A stretch of 64,000 nt of DNA from JAGPUQ01 sp036961295 (GTDB lineage: Bacteria; Pseudomonadota; Gammaproteobacteria; Pseudomonadales; Porticoccaceae): NCBI GenBank assembly GCA_036961295.1, contig JBALVX010000001.1:1116001-1180000 (forward strand), read 5' to 3'. The notes under the pieces were generated by a model. The model worked only from the letters and a program-made list of their open reading frames with translations. It was not told the origin of the DNA and did not search any database. This document shows positions 51,391 to 59,589 of this stretch, piece by piece. Made by a program: the position numbers and the translations under genes. The number at the start of each line of letters is the position of its first letter. Position 1 is the first letter of the stretch.

Positions 51391-52106
51391 AAGGCCTGTG
51401 CTTTGGCAACGTCGAGTGTGCCTTCATAAATAGCACGACCGGTAATCGCACCGAGAATACCGACATCGGCGGCGGCTTTTAAAGCATGAATATCGTCCAT
51501 GTTGGTAATGCCACCGGACGCAATGACCGGGATCGACGAGGCATTCGCCATTGCCACAGTGGCTTCCACGTTCACCCCTTGCATCATTCCATCGCGATCG
51601 ATGTCGGTATAAACAATGGCGCTGACACCATCGGCTTCAAAGCGTTTCGCTAAATCCGCAGCTTTAACTTCGGTGATTTCGGCCCAGCCGTCGGTGGCTA
51701 CTAAACCGGCTTTTGCATCGATGCCGACGATGATATGCCCCGGGAATTCCTGACAAACTTCGCTGACAAACTCCGGCTCTTTTACGGCTTTAGTGCCGAT
51801 AATGACGTAGCTAACCCCGGCATCTAAATAAGCGCGAATGGTTGCTGCGGAGCGAATACCGCCGCCAATTTGAATAGGCAAATTCGGATAGGCCCTGGCG
51901 ATGGCGCGCACTACTTCGCCGTTTACTGGCTCACCGGCAAAAGCGCCGTTTAAATCGACCAAATGCAAACGTCGCGCACCTGCATCTACCCAGCGCCCGG
52001 CGATATCGACCGGGTCTCCGGAAAATACGGTGCTGTCGTCCATGCGGCCCTGGCGTAAACGTACGCATTGGCCGTCTTTTAAATCAATGGCAGGAATAAT
52101 TAACAT
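51375..52106 (-). CDS. hisA: ProFAR isomerase (histidine biosynthesis)
   Basis: HisA isomerises ProFAR in histidine synthesis. The TIM barrel starts MLIIPAIDLKDGQCVRLRQG with the first catalytic Asp, and GVSYVIIGTKAVKEP and YTDIDRDGMMQGVN (second Asp) follow. The start chosen is ATG 52106 (243 residues), with AGGTGG upstream and 4 bp after hisH. The stop is followed directly by the repeat tract and a convergent gene; hisF, normally next, is absent. Confidence 0.97.
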   Translation of the reverse strand: MLIIPAIDLKDGQCVRLRQGRMDDSTVFSGDPVDIAGRWVDAGARRLHLVDLNGAFAGEPVNGEVVRAIARAYPNLPIQIGGGIRSAATIRAYLDAGVSYVIIGTKAVKEPEFVSEVCQEFPGHIIVGIDAKAGLVATDGWAEITEVKAADLAKRFEADGVSAIVYTDIDRDGMMQGVNVEATVAMANASSIPVIASGGITNMDDIHALKAAADVGILGAITGRAIYEGTLDVAKAQAFCDLK

Positions 52107-52110
52107 TAAT

Positions 52111-52764
52111 TCAGTTTCCACCTTTCCAATTAACAAAGTTTTTTAACAGTTGCAGACCCGCTGTGTGGCTTTTTTCCGGGTGAAATTGCACGGCGAATAG
52201 ATTGTCGCGATGTAGGGCAGCCGCAAAGGTACGACCGTACTCGCAGGTGCCGACCACAATGTCGTCAGCCGCGCTAACGCAATAACTGTGGACGAAATAA
52301 AATCGCGTGTCCTGAGGAATATCCTGCCACATAGGGTGATCGACCGTTTGATGAACTTTGTTCCAGCCCATGTGTGGGACTTTTAAACGCGTGCCGTCCC
52401 TCTCTACCAGATCATCGCCAAAGTACTCGACCTGCCCCGACAATATATCGAGGCAATCGACCCCGTCGTTTTCATCGCTGGACGCCATCAACGCCTGCAT
52501 ACCGACGCAAATCGCCAGCACGGGTTTTTCTTTGATGGCTTTGGCAACGGCTACGTCAAATCCGGCACGGCGAATTTCGCCCATGCAGTCGCGTATCGCA
52601 CCGACGCCGGGAAACACGACGCGATCGGCCCGCCCCAACTCTTTGGGGTCGTCAGTAATAATGACCCGGGCATCGGGCGCCACGTGCTCCAGCGCCTTGG
52701 CGGCGGAGTGCAGATTGCCCATACCGTAGTCGATGACCGCAATGCGATCTCTAAAATCCGTCAT
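52111..52764 (-). CDS. hisH: imidazole glycerol phosphate synthase, glutaminase subunit
   Basis: HisH releases ammonia from glutamine for HisF. The class I glutaminase triad is present: Cys in LAICVGMQALM and His-Glu in VQFHPEKS. The start MTDFRDRIAVIDYGMGNLHS at 52764 is preferred over a frame eight residues longer. It gives 217 residues, normal for the family. It sits between hisB and hisA in the usual order. Confidence 0.97.
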   Translation of the reverse strand: MTDFRDRIAVIDYGMGNLHSAAKALEHVAPDARVIITDDPKELGRADRVVFPGVGAIRDCMGEIRRAGFDVAVAKAIKEKPVLAICVGMQALMASSDENDGVDCLDILSGQVEYFGDDLVERDGTRLKVPHMGWNKVHQTVDHPMWQDIPQDTRFYFVHSYCVSAADDIVVGTCEYGRTFAAALHRDNLFAVQFHPEKSHTAGLQLLKNFVNWKGGN

Positions 52765-52826
52765 AATTTTGCTCTGGGAATGAACCACTAACCGCCCATA
52801 GAAAAAGCTCTACGGGCACAAACCGG

Positions 52827-53441
52827 CTAGAGGCTGCCCTTGGTAGATGGCGAAACATCACCGAGACGCTCGTCTCGGGTGACCGCGGCGCGCAAGGCCC
52901 GACCAAAGGCCTTAAAAATAGTCTCGACCTGGTGGTGAGCATTTTCGCCACGCAAATTATCGATGTGCAAAGTCGCGGGCGCGTGATTAGTGAAGCCCTG
53001 AAAGAATTCGAACACCAAATCCAGATCGAAGCTGCCCACCCGCGCACGGGTAAACGTGACGTCTTTGATTAAACCGGGACGGCCAGAAAAATCGATCACC
53101 ACGCGGGAAAGCGCCTCGTCCAGGGGCACATAGGCGTGGCCGTAACGCATGATGCCTTTTTTGTCGCCCAGCGCCTCTGCGACCGCCTGGCCCAGAGTGA
53201 TGCCGATGTCTTCCACGGTGTGATGGTCATCGATGTGAATGTCGCCGGTGGCTTTGACGCTTAGGTCCACCATGCCGTGGCGCGCGATCTGGTCGAGCAT
53301 GTGCTCAAGAAAAGGCACGCCGGTATCGAACTCCGCACGGCCGCTGCCGTCCAAGTCGACCGTTACCGTAATTTGAGTTTCTAGGGTGTCGCGACTCACC
53401 GTCGCTTTACGCTGTGTGTTTGCCATACTCTGCTTAGTCAT
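52827..53441 (-). CDS. hisB: imidazoleglycerol-phosphate dehydratase
   Basis: This is the single-function HisB, not fused to the phosphatase as in E. coli. It has the manganese-binding motifs GVPFLEHMLDQIARHG and IDDHHTVEDIGI, and the late HHQVETIFKAFGRAL. Two in-frame ATG codons, 53441 and 53426, lie in two copies of a 15-bp tandem repeat. The second start would remove five residues (MTKQS). It is the first gene of hisB-hisH-hisA. Confidence 0.97.
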   Translation of the reverse strand: MTKQSMANTQRKATVSRDTLETQITVTVDLDGSGRAEFDTGVPFLEHMLDQIARHGMVDLSVKATGDIHIDDHHTVEDIGITLGQAVAEALGDKKGIMRYGHAYVPLDEALSRVVIDFSGRPGLIKDVTFTRARVGSFDLDLVFEFFQGFTNHAPATLHIDNLRGENAHHQVETIFKAFGRALRAAVTRDERLGDVSPSTKGSL

Positions 53442-53453
53442 GCTCTGCTCAGG
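53424..53453 (-). repeat. 15-bp tandem repeat carrying duplicate hisB start codons
   Basis: CATACTCTGCTTAGT (53424-53438) and CATGCTCTGCTCAGG (53439-53453) on the + strand each hold the complement of an ATG, giving hisB two in-frame starts five codons apart. Confidence 0.8.
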
Positions 53454-53573
53454 GGGCCACGTTAGCGACCATGGGAAAGTAGGCTATTATACGTGCGCGG
53501 TAATCACCTCGCCAGCAGCAACATCAGCCCAGCAAATCAATCGGTAAGAAATCGAGCAAATCCGGGGAATCAG

Positions 53574-55352
53574 ATGAAAAAACTACTCAAGGTATTAGTC
53601 GGCGGCGTGTTAATTGTCGTCCTGCTACTCGCCGCAGTCGTCGCTTACGTGATGTTTGCCATTGACCCCAACGAATACAAGACCGAGATTCAAGAGGCCG
53701 CTGCCGAACAAGGTATAAACCTCAACATCACCGGAGACCTGGGCTGGCAGGTTGTTCCAAACCTGGCCATTCGCATCGGCGCCACCGATGTGAGCAGCTC
53801 GACACAGGCCATACCGGACACCCACTTCGACAACGCCAGCCTCAGCCTTGCCTGGTTGCCCCTGCTCAAAAAACAGGTACACGTCAAAGCCATTACCATC
53901 GATGGCGCGGATATTGTCATTACCGACTCTGCAGAAGCCGCAACGACTGCAACCGCACCCGTCGCCGCTGCCAGTGCAGAAACTACGGCTGATAGCGCCT
54001 TCGGCATCGCCGTTGATTCCGTCAAAATCACCGATAGCCGTGTCACTTTACCCGGCGAAAAGGGCAGTGCCGACACGGTGCTAAGCAATTTGACCTTCAC
54101 CGGCAAAAAAATCAATCTAGAGGGCAACAGTTTCCCCATCAACTTATCCTTCGACTACAGCGACGGCAGCTTCCCCAAACCACTCGATATTAATTTAAAC
54201 GCCAATGTCATCTTCAATCAGCAAACCGAAGAGGTGAAAGTAGACGGCCTGGTGATAAAGTTTGGTGACACCACTATCACTGGTGAGACCGTCGTTAAAC
54301 TCTCGGCACCCAAAACCCTCATTGCCAACCTCAAAGGCGATAGCATCGACCTCAACCGCTATGTCGCGGGCAGCGAAGGTGAAGGTTCGAGTAGCACATC
54401 TTCCGGTAGCAGCCAAGCTAGTAGTAAACAAGCCGAAGCGATTTTCGCGCCATTAGCAGCCCCCATTGCGTTTCTGGAAGGCGGTAAAGGCGCTATCGAG
54501 CTGAACTGGGGCAAACTGGCTATGGACGGTTTAACCATGGAGAGCATCCACGTCGGTATGGCAATCGCTGGCTCCACTGTTAATATCAACGACTTTTCTG
54601 CCAACACTCTCGGCGGCACCATCAACGCCACTGCCCGGCTCGGCAATGTCACCGGCAGAACCCCCAATGTCAGCTACACCGCTAACCTCGCCAACATTTC
54701 CCTCGCCGAAGCGGGTAAAGCCTTCGCCGACGATGCGGATACCGGCGGTACATTGAACGCGACCGTCAAGGGCACCTCAAAAGGTGCAACCGGCGATGCG
54801 CTGTTCGACAACCTCAGCAGCAGCGGTACGCTACAGGTCGTCGACTCAGAATTAAAAACCATCAATATTGAACAGAGCTACTGCAAACTGGCGGCGATGG
54901 TCGAAAAAGTCCCCCTCAAGGCCGACTGGCCTGTGGGTACCAAGCTCAACAATCTCGATGGCAAATTCCGCATGCAGGGCCGCACCTTGATTCTCGACGG
55001 CGTGAGCAGCGGTGTCGGCAATCTTGCTTTAACCAGCACCGGCAAGGTCGATCTTAGAGCGGGAGCCTTTGACATCGTCGTGGTCAGTCGTCTCAACGGC
55101 ACCCAAACCAGCGAAACCGGCTGCGTAGTGGAAAGCACCAAGCTGCATAACCGGGATATTCCCCTGCGCTGTAAAGCTACCTTTGAGAGTGTCGGTGCGA
55201 AAAGCTGTCTTCCCGACGGCGACATTGTGAGACAGTTAGCCAAAGATGAAATCATGAAAAAAATCAGCGAAAAAGCCGGGCTCAGTGAAGAAGCCGGTCA
55301 AGCCGTCGACAATTTGTTGAAAGGTATTTTTGGTCGTAAGAAAGCCGAGTAA
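53574..55352 (+). CDS. AsmA family protein
   Basis: ATG 53574, with GGGGAA upstream, gives 592 residues. An N-terminal membrane anchor (LLKVLVGGVLIVVLLLAAVVAYV) is followed by the AsmA start AIDPNEYKTEIQEAAAEQGINLNITGDLGW and a large beta-rich periplasmic domain. A Ser-rich insert lies near residue 270 and the C-terminal AsmA domain about 430-560. AsmA-like proteins are thought to move or chaperone phospholipids between membranes. It lies directly upstream of mutY, as in Pseudomonas. Confidence 0.93.
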   Translation: MKKLLKVLVGGVLIVVLLLAAVVAYVMFAIDPNEYKTEIQEAAAEQGINLNITGDLGWQVVPNLAIRIGATDVSSSTQAIPDTHFDNASLSLAWLPLLKKQVHVKAITIDGADIVITDSAEAATTATAPVAAASAETTADSAFGIAVDSVKITDSRVTLPGEKGSADTVLSNLTFTGKKINLEGNSFPINLSFDYSDGSFPKPLDINLNANVIFNQQTEEVKVDGLVIKFGDTTITGETVVKLSAPKTLIANLKGDSIDLNRYVAGSEGEGSSSTSSGSSQASSKQAEAIFAPLAAPIAFLEGGKGAIELNWGKLAMDGLTMESIHVGMAIAGSTVNINDFSANTLGGTINATARLGNVTGRTPNVSYTANLANISLAEAGKAFADDADTGGTLNATVKGTSKGATGDALFDNLSSSGTLQVVDSELKTINIEQSYCKLAAMVEKVPLKADWPVGTKLNNLDGKFRMQGRTLILDGVSSGVGNLALTSTGKVDLRAGAFDIVVVSRLNGTQTSETGCVVESTKLHNRDIPLRCKATFESVGAKSCLPDGDIVRQLAKDEIMKKISEKAGLSEEAGQAVDNLLKGIFGRKKAE

Positions 55353-55365
55353 CCAAAAGACCTTA

Positions 55366-56415
55366 ATGCGCCCAGGAATACACGCAGGCTTCTCTACACG
55401 GCTATTGAATTGGTACGACCAGCACGGTCGCCACGACCTGCCCTGGCAGCACGACATCGTGCCCTACCGGGTTTGGTTGTCGGAAATCATGCTGCAACAA
55501 ACCCAGGTCAAAACCGTCATCCCCTACTTCCAGCGCTTTACGGCGGCCTTCCCCACCGTTACCGAGCTTGCCAACGCGCCTCTCGATGAGGTGCTACATC
55601 TGTGGACGGGGCTCGGCTATTACGCCCGTGCTCGCAACCTGCACAAAACCGCGCAACTCGTCGTAAACGATTATTCAGGCCAATTTCCCGATACCGTGGA
55701 AGCCCTGGTAGCTTTGCCTGGTATAGGTCGCTCCACCGCTGGGGCGATTTGCGCTATTGCTTTTCAGAGCCGGGCGGCAATTTTAGACGGCAACGTTAAG
55801 CGGGTACTCGCGCGCTTTCACGCCGTTTCTGGTTGGCCGGGGAAAAATGCTGTGGCCGAAGAACTCTGGGATATTGCCGAACAATACACCCCCCATGCTC
55901 GCGTCGCTGACTACACCCAGGCGATTATGGATTTGGGTGCCACGCTGTGCACCCGTACCAAACCAAAGTGTCAGCTCTGCCCTTTCAGTGCTGACTGCCA
56001 GGGCTTCGCCGCCGGTGATCCAACGCAGTACCCTGGCAAGAAACCCGCCAAAGCCAGACCAGTTAAAAGCACATTATTTTTAATGCTGGAAAACAGCAAA
56101 GGAGAAATCCTGCTGCAACAGCGCCCCGGCACCGGAATTTGGGGTGGGCTGTGGAGCTTTCCCGAGTGTCCGGCAGAAGCCGAGATCGAATCCCACTGCG
56201 CTGCACTCGGCTATCCAGTAAAAGCTTGGCGCGCCCAGCCAATGGAAAAACATATCTTTAGTCACTATCAGCTTAACTACACACCCGTGACCATTCAGAT
56301 TGACAAGCACTCAAACGTCGCCGATGCCAATACCCGCTGGGTACGCCCCGAGCAACCGGGGCAATTGGGCCTGCCCCAGCCGGTTAAAGCGCTGTTAGAT
56401 AGTTATTCTGGATAG
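55366..56415 (+). CDS. mutY: A/G-specific adenine DNA glycosylase
   Basis: MutY removes adenine mispaired with 8-oxoguanine. It has the helix-hairpin-helix ALPGIGRSTAGAI with the catalytic Asp soon after (about residue 137), and the [4Fe-4S] loop CTRTKPKCQLCPFSADC (C-x6-C-x2-C-x5-C). The C-terminal NUDT1-like domain recognises 8-oxoguanine. ATG 55366, 13 bp after the asmA stop, gives 349 residues. It pairs with yggX downstream in oxidative-damage defence. Confidence 0.97.
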   Translation: MRPGIHAGFSTRLLNWYDQHGRHDLPWQHDIVPYRVWLSEIMLQQTQVKTVIPYFQRFTAAFPTVTELANAPLDEVLHLWTGLGYYARARNLHKTAQLVVNDYSGQFPDTVEALVALPGIGRSTAGAICAIAFQSRAAILDGNVKRVLARFHAVSGWPGKNAVAEELWDIAEQYTPHARVADYTQAIMDLGATLCTRTKPKCQLCPFSADCQGFAAGDPTQYPGKKPAKARPVKSTLFLMLENSKGEILLQQRPGTGIWGGLWSFPECPAEAEIESHCAALGYPVKAWRAQPMEKHIFSHYQLNYTPVTIQIDKHSNVADANTRWVRPEQPGQLGLPQPVKALLDSYSG

Positions 56416-56614
56416 CTAGCCTGAGTAAGGATCACCACCGAACCAGACCCGCAGCACTTTCGTGAACCCGCTCCATTTACGTAAATAAGGAAGCAACGCT
56501 TGCCTATAGCGACCGCAGTTCTTATCCTTAGCGCCCTGAATATTCATTGCACCTCTGCTTAAGCTCTACTGAGCTCGGCAACATCTCCACCGCCTATTTA
56601 TATAAAGTGCTATA

Positions 56615-56665
56615 AATAGAGAGGCACTATGAATAGCGAGACACCACGGATAGAGAAACACTATG
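56615..56665 (+). repeat. 17-bp tandem repeat whose last unit ends in the yggX start codon
   Basis: AATAGAGAGGCACTATG, AATAGCGAGACACCACG and GATAGAGAAACACTATG are adjacent. The ATG of the last unit is the yggX start; the first unit has an ATG out of frame. Confidence 0.88.
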
Positions 56666-56935
56666 AGTCGAACCATTTTTTGCCGCAAACACCAAGCTGA
56701 CCTGGAAGGCCTCGACGCGCCGCCCTTCCCCGGCCCTAAAGGCCAGGACATCTTCGATAATATTTCAAAACAAGCCTGGGATGAATGGCTGGCGCAGCAG
56801 ACTATGCTGATCAACGAGAAACGACTCAATATGATGGACCTGACCGCCCGTACCTATCTTAACGAGCAGCGCGACAAGTTTTTATCCGGTCAAGAATACG
56901 ACGCAGCCGAGGGCTACGTACCACCAGCAGAATAA
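56663..56935 (+). CDS. yggX: Fe(2+)-trafficking protein YggX
   Basis: The 90-residue protein is a full-length YggX: MSRTIFCRKHQADLEGLDAPPFPG with the conserved Cys7, then SKQAWDEWLAQQTMLINEKRLNMM. It protects Fe-S clusters and limits Fenton damage. It follows mutY, as in E. coli and Pseudomonas. Its start codon is part of a 17-bp tandem repeat, so its leader sequence has been remodelled, and the ribosome site (GAGAAA) is weak. Confidence 0.97.
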   Translation: MSRTIFCRKHQADLEGLDAPPFPGPKGQDIFDNISKQAWDEWLAQQTMLINEKRLNMMDLTARTYLNEQRDKFLSGQEYDAAEGYVPPAE

Positions 56936-56960
56936 ACCTGCTCTCACAGGGTCAATCAGG

Positions 56961-56989
56961 TTGACGACCCACTCGCGAAACGGTTTAAT
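56961..56989 (+). promoter_or_regulatory. promoter of tRNA-Phe
   Basis: TTGACG (56961-56966), a 17-bp spacer and TTTAAT (56984-56989) lie 14 bp before the tRNA, with a GC-rich discriminator ACGCGCC typical of stringently controlled stable-RNA promoters. Confidence 0.8.
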
Positions 56990-57003
56990 ACGCGCCTTCC
57001 AAA

Positions 57004-57079
57004 GCCCGGGTAGCTCAGTCGGTAGAGCAGAGGATTGAAAATCCTCGTGTCGGTGGTTCGATTCCGCCCCCGGGCACCA
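57004..57079 (+). tRNA. tRNA-Phe (GAA)
   Basis: The 76-nt cloverleaf has acceptor arm GCCCGGG/CCCGGGC, anticodon GAA at 57037-57039 and an encoded CCA end. It follows yggX as in Pseudomonas and marks the end of the core block; integron cassettes and mobile-element genes follow. Confidence 0.98.
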
Positions 57080-57606
57080 TGTCTTGTTGGCCTATCTGGC
57101 CTTTTCAGTTCTATCTAGTTTTTGTTCCCCGGTCTATCCCCGGTCTATAGCTGTTTCGACACCTATCCAAGTTTTATTGGCACCGTGCTGCCAGATGGAC
57201 GTCGCCCTTATTTTCCAGCCCTGTCATTCCCTTGCTCGCCAAGTGGTCGCCTAATTTTAGTAGGCCGTTTGGTGTCATGTTATTGACTTAGTTTAGTGTG
57301 CTGGGTCGTGTGACGAGCAGCCCCCTGCTTAGGCGTGGCTAGCTCTATAGTCTGGCTATAGCGGCGAGTATGTGGGATGAGCTTGGCTGGTCTTAGAGGC
57401 GGTTAGCAACTGAGAGCTCACACTAAGGCTTAAAAAAAAACGAACCAACACCAACGCTCTATAACAAGTTCGACTACTACTGACCTTTAGTCTTCAAACA
57501 ACAAAGAATTACCAACTTGTGATAACCCTGGCCTTACGAAGTACTCGAATAGCCCACCGTCTCTCCTCGCCTAATAGCGGACGACGAGTCCAGGGTATCT
57601 AGATCG
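57080..57606. other. non-coding junction between tRNA-Phe and array 2
   Basis: No gene is seen. CCCCGGTCTAT occurs twice near 57128-57148. No copy of the tRNA 3' end is found elsewhere in the window, so an attR for an island is not visible. Confidence 0.5.
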
Positions 57607-57662
57607 CATCAACGCCAAAAGAAGCCACGCATTTATGCGTCAACTTGCTTGCCTTGTTAAGC
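57607..57662 (-). other. attC at the far end of array 2
   Basis: On the - strand, GCTTAAC followed by AAGG (57656-57662) and GTTGATG (57607-57613) bound a 56-bp site with the hairpin GACGCAT/ATGCGT. It is the shortest attC here. Confidence 0.75.
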
Positions 57663-58241
57663 GCGGGCCTTGCTCACTGGTGAGATAGGAGCCGGGACGC
57701 CGAGCTTTGTAAAAAAGAATGATACTGTTAATGCCCTAATTCCCCTCGCAGCAATTTCCAGCATGGCATAGTCATCATCGCTGTTTTCTCTACCAAGAGT
57801 TGGGTGAGCAATCTCCTTATGGCCTATATGTATTATCCTGGCTAATGCTCCTTCAGCTTCTTCTTCAGGACCAGGGTAATGGGCCTTTACGTCATCGATG
57901 GTGATTTTTACCAGATGTTCATCTTCGGCTTTGAAATCCTCGATAAACAGGTCGTCGTCGCGCCGCCAACCATTTCTTTCTTTTAGCTTCGTAGAATCAT
58001 GGGGGTCTACTTTAAGGCCAAGAAATTCAAGTAGCGCCCGCGCATTTATAATGCCTGCTTCGATAGCTGAAGTAGAATAAGCGTTAGTGTTGCCCCGCAT
58101 CTTTAGCTTACCCTCCACATATATTTCCAAAGGCTTAGCCCCATCATCAAAAGTCATTTCCGTCAGTGCATGATGCAATATATCTACCATGTCTAGGCGG
58201 TGAGGAATAATGCTCGTGATGTAATCGTCTTTGGTAGCCAT
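57657..58241 (-). CDS. integron cassette protein (array 2), possible HEPN-like
   Basis: The 194-residue soluble protein is largely helical. Near the C-terminus, residues 134-150 read ARIIHIGHKEIAHPTLG. The spacing Arg135-x5-His141 and the following EIAH-PT resemble the tail of HEPN-type proteins, though the match is weaker than in the next cassettes. The TAA stop lies inside the R' of the attC (57656-57662), as usual for cassettes. I recognise no family by name. A nuclease, toxin or nucleotide-sensing role is only inference. Confidence 0.75.
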   Translation of the reverse strand: MATKDDYITSIIPHRLDMVDILHHALTEMTFDDGAKPLEIYVEGKLKMRGNTNAYSTSAIEAGIINARALLEFLGLKVDPHDSTKLKERNGWRRDDDLFIEDFKAEDEHLVKITIDDVKAHYPGPEEEAEGALARIIHIGHKEIAHPTLGRENSDDDYAMLEIAARGIRALTVSFFFTKLGVPAPISPVSKARA

Positions 58242-58255
58242 ATTTGCCGCTTAAT

Positions 58256-58350
58256 GCTTAGGGTGTGGGGCCAGCGGAGCGAAGCGGAACGCAGTCCCGC
58301 ACGACCCACTTGATACTAGGGGTTTACAGCCGATTCTAGTTTGGGCGCAA
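58256..58350 (-). other. degenerate attC in array 2
   Basis: A GC-rich palindrome with TCCGCTTCGCTCCG-type arms lies between two cassette genes. The left core reads ATTAAGC where GTTAAGC is expected from the cassette's other end, and no clean R' is seen. Confidence 0.5.
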
Positions 58351-58355
58351 TACAT

Positions 58356-58739
58356 TTAGTAACTTTGCTCTTGCAGTTTTACTCGTTCCGCTGACGCTAG
58401 AATTAATTTCATTGTTTTTCTATAGGCGATAATAGCTACAATAATTGGAGCGATGAACAAAGCAGGCAAAAGAATTCCGCCTGTAAATGCCGTTAACAAT
58501 AGCCCAACCCCTAGCCCCCAAAAAAGTACTGTATATACCATTCGGATTATATAAGTACTTTTTTCATAAGTGCTAAAGCTCATCCATTCTTTACATCCAT
58601 TTGAGATGCTGCCATTACAGTGAATGCACGAGAAGGATAATGGGGCTCCAATTTTTTCATCTACTGTGCCAGCGCCACCTTCAACGGACAGGTCAAGGTT
58701 TTTACCACAATGCGGACAACTAGATACGGTTACTCTCAT
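58356..58739 (-). CDS. integron cassette protein (array 2), zinc ribbon plus two membrane helices
   Basis: The 127-residue protein has an N-terminal pair of CxxC motifs, SCPHCGKN and SCIHCNG, about 30 residues apart, a likely zinc ribbon. Two membrane helices follow (about 68-84 and 87-107), then a short basic tail. It would sit in the inner membrane with both ends probably in the cytoplasm. The function is unknown. Its attC is decayed, so it may no longer move as a single cassette. Confidence 0.78.
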   Translation of the reverse strand: MRVTVSSCPHCGKNLDLSVEGGAGTVDEKIGAPLSFSCIHCNGSISNGCKEWMSFSTYEKSTYIIRMVYTVLFWGLGVGLLLTAFTGGILLPALFIAPIIVAIIAYRKTMKLILASAERVKLQEQSY

Positions 58740-58760
58740 GACAATTCTCTTTCGTTGAGC

Positions 58761-58850
58761 CTATAACGTTTGAGTTAACCGGCCGTTTTATACAGAGCAG
58801 AGCAAAGCGGCGCGGCGTATAAAACGGCCGGGTTGAATGACTTGTTAGGT
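58761..58850 (-). other. attC in array 2
   Basis: On the - strand, ACCTAAC (58844-58850) and GTTATAG (58761-58767) enclose a long stem: CCGGCCGTTTTATAC pairs with GTATAAAACGGCCGG. Confidence 0.9.
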
Positions 58851-59507
58851 TTTTTTTTGCCCCTTTTGTATTGCAAATCCTTTGAGTTGATCAATTTCGA
58901 ATCGACCATCAGGGTCTACACCAAGCCATTCAAAGATTAGCTTGGCACATCCTTGTTTTATCTTCACGAATATTTGATGCATTAACTCGTAACTTATTTC
59001 TATTTGTTCATCTACGGCGAAACAATCCTTCAGGACTACTAGCTTTTTGTGCCACTTGTGCGTAAAAACTCCTTTGGTATGAAGTATCGAGTGACGAATA
59101 CAGCGAAGATCCCCCATTATGTCACTCGTAATATTTTTTCCTTCTCCTGCTGCTTTTGCAAGTCGTGGCCGAATATCGGCTTCCCAATATGTGTAGATAA
59201 ATACAATTACAGAATAGGAAAGCTGCCTTTGATTTATTCCTGTAGGAGAGTTTTCTTCGATGAAATTATCCGCCGTAACTATTCTTGAGTGAACAACATC
59301 TGGGCTTTTTGGATCTTCGAAACTCTGATGGATAACAACCTGATCTCCTCTTGCATCCCTTTTTCGAGACTGTGCTCTCAATATACGTGCAACTTGTCTT
59401 TCCATCTGTATCTTAGCACCAGAGAATCCGGCTAAAGAATTCATATATACGCCGACTTGAAGATTCACAAAATCTATAAACTCCTTAACTATGTCGTCAT
59501 ATTCCAT
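58845..59507 (-). CDS. integron cassette protein (array 2) with HEPN-type motif
   Basis: The 220-residue helical protein has DLRCIRHSILHTKG, where Arg138 and His143 form R-x4-H, the catalytic motif of HEPN ribonucleases, at the expected place after a long helix. The usual Asn after Arg is His here. HEPN proteins act as RNA-cutting toxins or abortive-infection effectors. Its cassette runs from the core at 59518 to the attC at 58850, and its TAA stop lies in the core. The name is an inference from the motif; no family match was run. Confidence 0.78.
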   Translation of the reverse strand: MEYDDIVKEFIDFVNLQVGVYMNSLAGFSGAKIQMERQVARILRAQSRKRDARGDQVVIHQSFEDPKSPDVVHSRIVTADNFIEENSPTGINQRQLSYSVIVFIYTYWEADIRPRLAKAAGEGKNITSDIMGDLRCIRHSILHTKGVFTHKWHKKLVVLKDCFAVDEQIEISYELMHQIFVKIKQGCAKLIFEWLGVDPDGRFEIDQLKGFAIQKGQKKT

Positions 59508-59517
59508 GGTTCTAAGT

Positions 59518-59589
59518 GCCTAACGTTGAAGCTGTGCGGCGCAAACGAAGCGCAGCGTAGTTTGCGTCCGAACGAGCGCTTTGTTAGGC
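59518..59589 (-). other. attC in array 2
   Basis: GCCTAAC with AAAGCGCTCGTTCGGACG and GTTAGGC (59518-59524) are a textbook attC on the - strand, 72 bp, with GCAAACTACGCTGCGC and its pair in the stem. Confidence 0.95.

Noticed and set aside
57459..57470. CTATAACAAG, resembling an attC start on the + strand.
   Set aside because: No matching core or palindrome follows within 150 bp.
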